From the NCBI GenBank assembly GCA_001986395.2, contig MQVO02000008.1, positions 1,302,001-1,366,000 of the forward strand: a stretch of 64,000 nucleotides of DNA, written 5' to 3'. The first letter of the stretch is position 1, and each line of letters starts with the position of its first letter. Below, in pieces: positions 10,852 to 20,711 of the stretch. The notes beneath the pieces were generated by a model. That model had not been told where the DNA came from and did not search any database. It saw only the letters and a program-made list of their open reading frames with translations. The translations under genes and the position numbers were made by a program. Source of the stretch: Irpex lacteus. Taxonomy: Eukaryota > Basidiomycota > Agaricomycetes > Polyporales > Irpicaceae.

Positions 10852-13216
10852 ATGTCCTTGCTATCACTCCCCTTCGATCGCAATATGCTCTCGACTACAT
10901 CTATCTCTTGGGTTGTACCACTGTTATCCTTCGCAGCCGTTACGATTCATCCGATTCAGGCAGCGGTTGTGAAGGAAAGCATACGAGGTCCCTCGGAGCT
11001 GTGGACACGAACTGGTACTCCTCCTTCGGATTTTCTCCTCAGTCTCCACATTGCCTTGCCGCAGTCCGACTATGCCACCCTGGAACAACATCTATACGAA
11101 ATCAGTTCTCCTCACAACCCTCGATATGGTGCATTTCTCACCAAGGCACAAGTTGAAAGTTACGTTAAGCCAGAGCCAACAAGCGTGGCGATTGTGGAGG
11201 CTTGGCTTTCGGCGCACGGTATAGACATTTCTCGTGACCTCCACAGATCTCCTGCTGGAGACCTGCTCAAAATCATAGTCCCTGTTGCTCTAGCTGAACG
11301 AATGTTGTCGACCGTAAGTCCAATTCACCCTATTCGCTGAGACGCTCCACTTAATGTTGCGATTTCAGACATATCACACTTGGACGCACTATGACGGCAC
11401 TCGTGTTGTCCGTACGACGGAATATAGCCTGCCTGCGGAACTACATCCCCACATCGAATTCATCCAGCCAACGACCTTCTTTTCACACCGTAAAAAGCGT
11501 CATACCCCGATCATGAAGGATAGCGGGGGCACCAACGCAAGTCATAACGCGCATTTGCGTCGGCGAAATGAACACATGTCAGGGAGGACGATCGACTCGG
11601 GATGCGAGACTAAAATTACGGTTGAATGTCTCAAGCAGATATACAACGTGGGCGACTACCGGACTAATCCTGATAATGGTAATACTATAGCAGTCACCGG
11701 CTATCTTGAAGAGTACGCCAACAAAGACGACCTGCAAGCCTTTTATGCTCAGCAACGTCCCGACGCGGTGAATTCTACATTTGAGGAGATTTTCATTAAC
11801 GGTAAGATAAGAGTCGATCGACTTCAGTTCCTCCCTTGATGATCGTTTTAGGAGGGATCAATTCCCAGAATCGTTCTCTTGCAGGCCCAGAAGCTAGTCT
11901 TGACTCCCAATTTGTGAGTCGTGCGCCGTTACATAACATCATATCCTCTTCTAATATTCTTATTACAGGCTTTCGGCCTAACGTTTCCTACGCATGGCAT
12001 ATTCTACTCTACGGGTGGACAACCTCCCTTCATTGCCGATTTGAACGAACCAACAAATAATAATGAGCCCTATCTTGATGTCAGTTACTATCCTAGTCAT
12101 GGCCCTTCCGCTGACCAATCTTTAAAGTTTCTCGAATACCTCTTGTCGCACCCCAACGTCCCGCGAACAATATCGACATCTTATGGCGACGACGAGCAGT
12201 GGGTCCGCTTACCATTCAGCATTATTTTACTTTATTCATTTCTTTCACCTAGAACCGTTCCCAGAAGCTACGCTCTTCGTGTCTGCCGGGGATTCGCACA
12301 ATTAGGTGATTTATATTACGTTCCCTGTGATTCCTGACCCAGAGCTGATTCTACTTTGTATATCACCCAAAGGTGCGCGAGGCGTATCGCTGCTGTTTGG
12401 AGCCGGAGATAGCGGAGTGGCAGGGAGTAATTCCAAGACCGAAGCGTGTATCACAAATGACGGACGCAACGCGACAAGATTTATTCCAAACTTCCCTGCA
12501 AGCTGCCCCTTTGTGACGACTGTAGGCGCGACGCAGGGATTCAAGCCAGAAACTGCCACAACAGGTTTCGCATCTGGTGGCGGGTTCAGTGACTACGTGT
12601 GTATATTGCGTTAGTTCGTGAAACTCGTCAGTCCTCGCTAATGACTGCGAATTTGTAGTTCGAGCGACCTCAGTATGCAGATGCAGCCGTGTCCGAGTTT
12701 TTCAAACAATTTCCGAAGGACACTTATCGAGGGAAATTCAATCCGTGAGTACTATACGAACCTCTGATTACCTATTGTATCATTGGCTCGTCTCATGCGT
12801 TCTACATTCCCAGTAACGGGGCGCCAATTCCAGACGTTGCTGCCCAAGGGGATCACTACCAAATCATATTCGAAGGCACACAGCTCAGTGTCGGCGGCGC
12901 ATCGGCGGCAACACCGACTTTTGCATCTATCATCGCTATGCTCAACGATGCGCGAATCAACAAGGGAAAGCCCACTCTAGGATGGCTCAATCCCTTGTTG
13001 TACGATTTCGGCCGAGGCGGTTTGACAGATATCGTCGAGGGCAGCAATCCGGGATGTGGAACACCGGGATTCAATGTACGCCGCCCTCATAACTGATATG
13101 TCACCATGACGGACGCTGATATTTCGCGTTCTCAGGCTACGAAGGGCTGGGATCCTGTATCTGGGCTCGGAACACCGGATTTCAAGAGACTGAAGGACAT
13201 TGTGACAGCCTTCTAA
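10852..13216 (+). CDS. Secreted sedolisin-type peptidase (S53, tripeptidyl-peptidase-like), copy A
   Basis: Acidic serine-carboxyl peptidase family that cuts tripeptides from N-termini (TPP/grifolisin/aorsin group). About ten exons. The start at 10852 gives a hydrophobic leader ([19 protein letters not shown]); an ATG at 10885 is an alternative. The prodomain contains [20 protein letters not shown] and [18 protein letters not shown]. The catalytic Glu/Asp segment is [18 protein letters not shown], then [27 protein letters not shown] and the serine motif [15 protein letters not shown]. The C-terminal [10 protein letters not shown] and [12 protein letters not shown] are typical Ca-binding-site neighbours. 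The reading frame is open through all introns, so the gene looks functional. Its paralogue is at 36721-39074. Possible role here: trimming a secreted precursor. Confidence 0.9.
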
Positions 13217-14005
13217 AGATATGCACATCGGACGAAACCCTACTTTTAATGATCAGTTCTTTGGGCGCATCGCTCATTTCACTGTGAAACATGGCCTGGA
13301 CTTGACCGCATCATACCTATTCGCTTCTCGGTGACGTACTTGAAATTGAGAAGATTCCCGTTATAGTAAAAAGATGCAGGATTGCCTTACCGCGTGAACC
13401 GGATCGCAAGCTGTACGAATGCTCAAGATAGGATATCGATTCGATGCATACTATGGGGTCATATGGTGAGAACGATGTCACAAATATGGCTGCCTGGCAC
13501 TAACCGGTACTAACCTCCCAACATAAGTACTGTAGAGCGGTGGCGGGCAAGCTGCAAACGTTGATAACGAATCTACGGACAGATTAAAAAGAGCGCCACA
13601 ATGTCTTCCATTGTGATAAACTCCGTACCCTTGTGCTTCCAATCTGTATCATGATAACTATGGCCCGGGTATTTGTGATGTCGTGTGCAAGAGAAGACGA
13701 GAGAAGCACCATGTCACTGTAAATGTTTGAGCGCACTGTTGCTTCTCACGATGGCATACTGATTGCAATTCTGCAAGGCGATGTGCGATAGATATATGTG
13801 TCACTCTCTCAATTGAGTGCTCTGGACAACTGATCGGGCAGGGCGTCTTGATGATCAGAAAGGTGCGTATAATGGTGTCCATCATGGCGCTACAGCGTGG
13901 TATTCGTGTGAAATCAGGTCCAGGTTAAATTTATAGCGCAGGAGACGTTTTTGCAGTAGAATGACTTGGGTCATCGTCAACACCACAACAAGCGCGACCA
14001 ACGAC
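13217..14005. other. Intergenic, nothing recognised
   Basis: Spacer between sedolisin A and GNAT-A; no gene seen. Confidence 0.5.
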
Positions 14006-14620
14006 ATGTTTGAAACCAAACGAGTCAAACTCAGAGGCTACCGTCCCTCCGATGACGAGTTCTTCTTCAGTTTATTCGACGAATATCCTGTACTCCTTAA
14101 CCTCACCGACGGGTATATCCTCCCTGATCTTGGGACTCATAGAGCAAGGCTCGACGCCATGACCCATTGCCTTCTATTCGTCGTCGTGGAAAACAAGGAG
14201 ACCGGTGAACCCATGGGGTTCACCTTACTTGCCCAACGCAATGCACTCGACAGGAACGCGGAGATTGGAGTTGCTCTGAGTCAGAAATGGTGGGGTCAAG
14301 GGTTTGGGACGGAAGTCATGAACTGGTTGATCCAGTACTCGTTTTCGGGACTCGCGCTCAACAGGCTGTCCTTGTATGTCTGGAGCATCAACTTGCGCGC
14401 CGTAACTATGTATGAGCATCTGTGAGTACAGTGGCTGGACCCCTGACTGCTTGTAATTCGTTCTTGCTTGCTGATTTTCGGTCTTACTACCATCAGGGGA
14501 TTTGAGCGCGAAGGGTGTATACGTGAAGCAGTCTGGAAGGAGGGCCGGTTCGTAGATAAGATCTACATGGGGCTGTTGGCGCGAGACTATCAGGCTCGCT
14601 ACGAGTCTGAAAATATTTGA
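14006..14620 (+). CDS. GNAT acetyltransferase, RimJ/RimL type (GNAT-A)
   Basis: Acetyl-CoA-dependent N-acetyltransferase fold. The start at 14006 gives MFETKRVKLRGYRPSDDEFF, identical in position to the other two copies; an earlier in-frame ATG at 13961 would add 15 unrelated residues. Exon 1 ends at 14421, and exon 2 resumes with GFEREGCIREAVWKEGRFVD. The acetyl-CoA loop reads KWWGQGFGTEVMNWL (Q-x-x-G-x-G/A form), followed by LNRLSLYVWSINLRAVTMYE. The end is at the TGA 14618-14620. About 180 residues, normal for the family. Members of this group acetylate protein or peptide N-termini or small amines; the substrate here is unknown. Confidence 0.88.
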
Positions 14621-14817
14621 ACACACATCATGAACAGTCGATAATCGTAGGCAGACTCTATACTACACAAAGATACTGAGTCACACCCGTACTTAACTGT
14701 ATTTGTCGAGCAACAGTAGAATGATGTATTTGGGAAATAAACCATATCAACTATGTACTGATAGAATGGTTCCATATGTATACCAGTGTCATAGATATCA
14801 AGTATAGAGATAATGGT

Positions 14818-16142
14818 TTAATCCTTTGAGGCTAAAACAGACATCTCGACATGCACGTCTGACCCTAATACATCCTTCAGCTTCTGTTCTCTGGACTGCG
14901 TCCTATCAGCATCCTCTTTCCCATAATCAAGCATGGTGTGCGAAGACGATATACCCCTTTGTTCGAGAGCGACAAAAGCCATCTCATTATCCCTTCCGTG
15001 AGCGGAAAGCCCGATACGCCGATTGCTGTCAACAGCAGTACTTGCGGTCTGATCTGTACGGTGAGAGCGGAAATGCATAGAGCTCGCTCCCTGTTGTACG
15101 CCGGCTGTGTCCACATCCCAGCTCTTCCCCTGTGCCACACGAAACATGATCAGGAGGGTAGCGATAATCTGAATGAACGTCGTTAATGGAGTGCAATGGA
15201 TATTAGGCGATACATGTCACACTTACCTGGACACCACTGAGAGCTTGGAAAAAGATTTCGTTTAGAGGGTGGTTCAGAGCGAACGGGACCAAGAACAGCA
15301 ACGAGAAGACCGAGAAAATAGATGCCGATTCGACGACCATAGCCGCAACGCCAGTGTATTGATCACCATGGCCACTTCCGAGAACGGAGACGATGTGTCT
15401 TCGAAATAAAAGAAGTCGTAAAACAATCGCGATAGTCAGGAGAATGTTGAGGGATAATGAGAGAGCGAAGAATGGGATTGTCCAGTTGATTGAGCCCCCG
15501 TCTACCCAAGGAGAATTGGCTGAAACTTGGAGAAGGAAAAGCAGTCCTGTGACTGTTTTGCAAGACGTTATAAGCTCTCTCGACTTTCAGCGTCGCGGTG
15601 GATGACTCACCGAAGGAGCCCAACCAAAGTAGCCCCGGGAATACCATAATTGCGAGTACCGGAATGGCCAAACCATTGTAGATGATGTAGAAGCGCCATA
15701 CCTGCGTAAAGGGAACATGAGCTGATAAGTACTATAACTTTCCCTTCAGTCAATGTCAAAAACCTACCAGCAATGCGTCGCACAGCCAGGTAGACATTAT
15801 GGCGCAAACGTTGCCGAGTTCGTCGATAGGTATCGAGAACATGGTCTCTTCGTAGGCTCCAGGTCCACCGTCAATATTCCGGTTATCAATGAAGGCCAAT
15901 TGCGTGAACTGTGCGTTGGAGGCGTAAAAGAGAGTGCCCAGAATAAAGATAGTTGTGATGAACACTAGAAACGCGTATCTTTGGACCACCGATGCGCCCG
16001 ACCGTCTCTTCCAGAGGAGCCAGAAGGTCATCATGAAGAGGGGCAGCTCTGTGCCGTATGCGACCCCACTCATGAGTGCGCCTTGCAGAAATGCCTTCTC
16101 AGTGAAGATTTCGGTACTCGTCTCATTGAGACTGGCAGACAT
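14818..16142 (-). CDS. Seven-helix membrane protein of a fungal family (7TM-A)
   Basis: Four or more exons starting at 16142 (MSASLNETSTEIFTEKAFLQ), with an N-glycosylation-type NET at the outer N-terminus. Hydrophobic helices include GVAYGTELPLFMMTFWLL, YAFLVFITTIFILGTLFYA, IPVLAIMVFPGLLWLG, LSLNILLTIAIVLRLLLF and IFSVFSLLFLVPFAL. The conserved signature is FIDNRNIDGGPGAYEETMF, with SIPIDELGN and STWLCDALLVWRFYIIYN. It ends in a polar, Ser-rich cytoplasmic tail. This topology and motif are typical of an expanded basidiomycete membrane family with no assigned function; I cannot tell a receptor from a transporter. Paralogues are at 26906 and 29678. Confidence 0.82.
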
Positions 16143-17327
16143 CGTGCAATGGCGGACGGGGAATGGGGTGATGCGATGCTATCCACTAGTCGGGGGTAGA
16201 TATGAAAAGAGAGGAGACTCAGAGACAGAGTCGCTACCGCCCGCAATGCACGGACGTCTGCTGTAATCTGTGTTGAGCGTTAGCATATCTGCATACTACA
16301 ACCCAGATAACGGCCGGTGGCGTACATGATTCAGACGAACACGGCCACCGCCTGTCAGATGATTGGGCGCACAAAGAACCTCATGGATGGGCGCGCACAA
16401 GTGGCCAGATGTTACCTGTGGGTGTTTGTTCCGCGATTGGGTTTGACGAGCTGCGTGCTGACAGCAGCCGTCCAGATCCCAATGATATCAGAGAATGTCG
16501 CCCTCTCATCATGGATTATGCCTCGGTCTCGGTGTGATTCCACCCAAAGTCTTGCAAGAAGAATCAGCAACGCAACAAGGCCTCGAGGTGGCATAGAGCT
16601 CATAAAACTCACAATTCCAATGACAGCGTGTGTGCGCAAGCATGTGCTACAAATCACATCTCTGGTATTGCGTGGGTACGTGCTACCAGTGTTTACTAAC
16701 TCACGCATGCATTAAGCCTACCGCCACACCATGTGTGCTTACCGTCTTCCGAGGGTCCCCTGTTTTGAAGTGGCGGTTGTACTGATCAGCTGAGATGGTG
16801 TTCGCTTCCTCATGTTACAGTAGTTGATATTCCCATAATTTGAGCAGCCTCGCAAGTCGGTTGTGCAACAGAGGAAATTACAGTAATGAGGAACACCCGT
16901 CATGGTGGCACATCAAGCTTCAAGATCAGGATTCAATACTTACTCAGGATCTGGCCAGCTGAGTGCGCACGTGTACATGCTAACGTAAGCGTCTACGAGC
17001 GCCTTTTTACGTGTTCTCTCAGGCTCTAGCAGCGTACTCCTTTGATCATAATGTCCGACTACTCTTTCCCATGAATACAAGACATTCTCGCTTATATTGA
17101 TGCCCACCGCTCTGGCTTGAAATATACCGCTAGCGACTAGCCAGGCTGACGGGAGCCGGTCAGGCCTAGTAAGTACTACCGCCACGCAGTTCCAAATAAC
17201 CCTGCCTACACTGCCGAATTGAATTGCTTGAACGTTCAAACGCTACCACTAAACACAGATCAAAGTTCGAAACTAGTGCTACTGGTATGCAATTGGCCTG
17301 GGATCTCCATTGCACACCCAGTTCGAA
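16143..17327. other. Intergenic; one hydrophobic open stretch
   Basis: No supported gene. On the minus strand, about 16700-16400 has an open frame with a hydrophobic run (RGLVALLILLARLWVES) but no recognisable domain or exon partners; it may be a relic of a membrane protein gene. Confidence 0.35.
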
Positions 17328-17707
17328 CTAGAGGTCTGCGTGGTTGTAGACTGTAAAGCACAAAGAGGTGAGTATGATATGCGAAAGTAAAGACAGAAGG
17401 CATTGTACTGACGCTTATATCGGGAATTATCGCTGAGACCATCATACTGGTCTGCTCGACCAAGTTCCATGACATCTGCCGCAGGTAATGCATCTGCAAG
17501 AGACAGGGACAGACGATGACTGGCCCATACGTTTGCGCTCGCGAGGGAGACGCTCAACAAGAGACACAACGCGAAGACGAGTTTGAGCCTGGTTGATGCG
17601 CTCGAGGTCTGCTTTCTTTTGGTGAGCGAGGATTCGAATTTTTCCTCTGTCTCGTAGAAGTCGTGGGCTGACTCTGTAGAGGGAAGAGGTTCGTATGGGG
17701 TGTTCAT
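17328..17707 (-). CDS. Small single-span membrane protein divergent from UstYa-A (TMS-A)
   Basis: Two exons (17707-17413 and 17350-17328) encode 105 residues. The N-terminal 40 residues are polar (MNTPYEPLPSTESAHDFYET...), followed by one membrane span (LKLVFALCLLLSVSLASANV) and a short C-terminal part containing GRADQYDGLSDNSRY and ending YNHADL. The layout of acidic N-terminus, KR and a single helix resembles the start of UstYa-type proteins, but no HxxHC motif follows. If the protein is type II, the C-terminus is lumenal and HADL could act as a weak HDEL-like retrieval signal; this is inference. It is divergently transcribed from UstYa-A across about 350 bp. The same pair, with a stop in this gene, is repeated at 30-32 kb. 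Confidence 0.7.
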
Positions 17708-18055
17708 GTCTGTGAACGCGAGAGAACGCAGTCTGTTGGCAGACAGATTTCGTGCCTCACATACATAAGGGATCCAGTTTGGGGTACTTGTGATTGATTG
17801 TGATAGCTACCAACAAGAGCGCTACCGGAAGCCGGGAAGATGAAAGTGGAATATCGCTGGAGAAGTGTGTGAGCGCAGCGAATAAAGATTGTTAGAAGTG
17901 ACCACTGATTATCACGCGTGCCAACAGTATGGAGTGATGTGTTCGCCTATGCAGCACCTTTCACGCGTCGACACCGGACAAGGCACACCTTAAATTGGAC
18001 GAGGTATCTGACTACTGCCCATACGTTTCACTACGAATCGTCCCTCCTGCTCGTT

Positions 18056-18796
18056 ATGACCCAATTCTCAGGCCCAGCGATACGATATGGTGTTATCGCC
18101 CTCCTCGCTTTCCTTTGCTTTCAAGCATTCGAACTGAGGACAAAGCTCCGCATGCTTCGTAGCCTTGATATTGTCCTTCATCCGGAATCATTATCTTACA
18201 GTGAGTTATTCGGCTACAACACTTGGGCGAAACAGCTAACTATGCGTTTTCGGCGTTCGCTGCTAGCATACGAAAACGACGACCATCCGAACGTTCTACC
18301 CGTTCGTGTTAAGGAGACCGCTATGGAAGTTGAGTGGCTGGATGACGAGGTCTACGGCTTGTACGCGGACAGCGACTGGAGATCTCTCTTTCCAGGCGGC
18401 GACTCCGGCTTCATCACGCTAGGGGCAACTCGGGGTGCTTTCCTATCCTCCGATCACAAATCTACGTCGCAATGGAGTCAGAACGTGTTCGCCGTAGGAA
18501 TGTACCACCAGTTACACTGCCTAGATGTCTTCCGCCACTCGTATGTTGCGGCCAAGGCCGGAGCTCTCGTATACCCTGGGAATGGTACAGGAGTTGATCA
18601 TCACATCAATCACTGCCTGAGCTACATGCGAGAGATGGTACTTTGTACGGCGGACACTACTCTCATTCATACCCGGGAGGTCGAGCCGATGGGGGGAAAG
18701 GGGAGATATGAAGCGACGAGTATTGGTACCGTACACAGATGTAGGGACTGGACTCAAGTTCGGAAGTTTGTTGAAAGTAACAAGGCCCCGTTGTAA
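18056..18796 (+). CDS. UstYa/DUF3328-family protein (UST-A)
   Basis: Homologue of UstYa-type oxidases, which in ustiloxin, asperipin, phomopsin and similar pathways cyclise or modify secreted ribosomal peptides. Start 18056 (MTQFSGPAIRYGVIALLAFL), then one N-terminal membrane helix. Exon 1 ends at 18200; the 66-nt intron 18201-18266 is supported by alignment to UST-B, where the same junction gives YTY-NDDHP. Diagnostic motifs: two HxxHC sites (YHQLHCLDVFRHSY and HHINHCLSYMREMVLC), preceded by EVEWLDDEVYGLYADSDW and LFPGGDSGFITLG. Predicted length 224 residues. The intron is a multiple of three without a stop, so a retained-intron form is also open. A longer in-frame start at 17918 seems unlikely because that region lacks similarity to UST-B. 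Confidence 0.88.
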   Translation: MTQFSGPAIRYGVIALLAFLCFQAFELRTKLRMLRSLDIVLHPESLSYSELFGYNTWAKQLTMRFRRSLLAYENDDHPNVLPVRVKETAMEVEWLDDEVYGLYADSDWRSLFPGGDSGFITLGATRGAFLSSDHKSTSQWSQNVFAVGMYHQLHCLDVFRHSYVAAKAGALVYPGNGTGVDHHINHCLSYMREMVLCTADTTLIHTREVEPMGGKGRYEATSIGTVHRCRDWTQVRKFVESNKAPL

Positions 18797-19260
18797 CTGT
18801 GTAGAAGAAGTACTTACTTCACCATTGACTCGTAGTAGGGAATGCTTTTGACCTTAGAAATTTTATTTTAGGGTTTTCCATCTCGCACCCTTGATAGTTA
18901 TGATAGTTATGCTTCTATATGTATGCGTGACCTGACCAAGGACTCATTTTATCCAAATATCAAATAGGAGTCTGTGCTCATGGGCGGCGAGCAGAGATTC
19001 CCGGATGCTTATTCACTTGAAGCAGAGTTCCAAATACATAGCGCCACTGCCGAAGGCCTCGCAGATGTTCCATGCGTTAAATGCCAGTTGTTAATCACGG
19101 ATTCTCAGGATACTCTATCAGCATCAACAGTGATTATGTTGAACGCTGTATCTGCATGTGTGCATCCGGAAGCCTGAGCTCGAGAGGCGGTTCACGCAGT
19201 CGCTGGCAAGACCCACAACCACGCGTACTATTCCGGTGGCGTATATCAGCATCATAGTAA

Positions 19261-19295
19261 CAATGGCAATTAGTAACATGTCATAATTGCCATTG
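19261..19295. repeat. Perfect 12-bp inverted repeat
   Basis: CAATGGCAATTA and TAATTGCCATTG are separated by 11 nt; could be a hairpin or a tiny palindromic relic. Confidence 0.6.
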
Positions 19296-20149
19296 AATGG
19301 AACTTCTACTCAGATAAGTACTCTATGAATCCGACGTATTGGACCCGAGCGATCACTGGCAGGAGGAGCGAACTGAGCGCCCGGGAGTGGTCTGGGGTCC
19401 TGGTACAATCTGCTTCTGCGATCAGATCTATCAATTCCCCGAACAATGTCGCTGCCAGTGCGAGATGATATGGTTCTGAGATGACCACATTCACACAACA
19501 ACCGACGTGGTCTGGATATCTAACTGAAGAGCGTCGCGCGCTGAATCTTGATATTTCGGTGAACTTACATTCTTTATTCATACCGTGGTGAGTACATCAG
19601 ATAACTGATTGGAGTCAGCCTACAGCGCCGTCGGAACTTCAAGTTGGAAGCTTCCATTTCCGAGTACGATGTCCTCAAAATGCCTTGGACCACATCACAG
19701 GTTCTTTCATCTGTTGCTAAATCGCACAGTAGACATGAAGAAGAGACATACTGCACACGATCGTGCAAATTTAAGGACTGCTGCGACAGGTGCGGAATAT
19801 CAATCACCAAGTGATTGTCTGATACTAATTTCTCAACTCGCGCAATCCTTGTCCACTCAATACATTGACGGCGGTAATCCATTCGACATTGTAGATATTC
19901 CTCTGAACTTCATACTTCTAAATGATATATCACCAGGAGCAACTGCAGAATTCCGTTGCGTAAGCTCTCTTTGGGTTGAACTGTACCACGACAGCGAGGA
20001 AAGCAGCCTCTCAGCACAGCCAAAAGCAAACTCGGAATGGGGACCATATGACTTTGGAGCTACTACATCTAACTCTGCTTGATGTAATTTCCTGGGAGCC
20101 CCGACGACTGCTTCCTAGCCCGGTAGTCCCATGCACTATCTTTCCGTAG

Positions 20150-20157
20150 TATATATA
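20150..20157 (+). promoter_or_regulatory. TATA box of precursor P2
   Basis: TATATATA about 98 bp upstream of the P2 start. Confidence 0.65.
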
Positions 20158-20247
20158 CATTATACAGCCCGGACGACTTTTACAACTTATCGCCAAAACC
20201 ACCCGCAGTCGCATCCGAGTCTTTGTCTCCTTGCTCACTCTTGCACT

Positions 20248-20711
20248 ATGCGCTTCGACAGCTTTGTTTTTATGCTTATCGCCATGGGAATGTCACGTTT
20301 CGGTAAGTTTATTGACATTTCCGTGTATATGATTTTACTCAATCATCTTGCTGTACAGTCCATGGTCTTCCTTCGGGCCAGCAACTTGGTAAGGGCGAAT
20401 TCGGCTCAATTTGTAGGGTTCACAATGCTGATTGCGACTACATATCTACAGAACTCAACAGGAGGTCTATTCCTGGTCGTTCAGCGTTCAACATTATAGA
20501 CCCTGTCTCAGATACTTCCAACGTTGCACCTGGGAACATTGCTGGTAAAGATGAATCCTGTTCGGTTTATGGTAGTCATATCGCTTATTACGATCACATA
20601 TCTACAGAACTCGATGGGAGGTCTATTCCTGGCCGTTCAGCGTTCAACATTATCGATCCTGTCTCAGATACTTCCAACGTCAAACCTGAGAACGTCGTTA
20701 ACAAGAACTAG
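20248..20711 (+). CDS. Candidate RiPP precursor P2 with two tandem cores
   Basis: Four exons, 93 residues. Exon 1 (20248-20302, 55 nt) encodes the signal MRFDSFVFMLIAMGMSRF; exon 2 (20359-20388, 30 nt) gives HGLPSGQQL. Exon 3 (20452-20544) carries NR + RSIPGRSAFNIIDPVSDTSN + VAPGNIA. Exon 4 (20608-20711) carries DG + the identical 20-residue core + VKPENVVNKN. The introns before each core (20389-20451 and 20545-20607) are both exactly 63 nt and share the 3' end CATATCTACAG, so exon and intron were duplicated together. The first core is preceded by RR, a Kex2-type site; the second by a single R. Multi-core precursors are characteristic of fungal Kex2-processed RiPPs. A TATA box is about 98 bp upstream. 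It is downstream of UST-A on the same strand. Confidence 0.85.

Larger units (their letters stand above)
18797..20247. other. Intergenic; hairpin at 19261-19295
   Basis: No supported gene. Small tandem GATAGTTAT units occur near 18893. Open stretches at 19609-20082 have no recognisable domain. Confidence 0.45.

Noticed and set aside
17918..18055. 46-residue N-terminal extension of UST-A
   Set aside because: No counterpart in UST-B; the membrane helix directly follows the ATG at 18056, as expected.
19609..20082. 157-residue plus-strand ORF
   Set aside because: No recognisable domain, no splice-consistent partners and no paralogue in the window.
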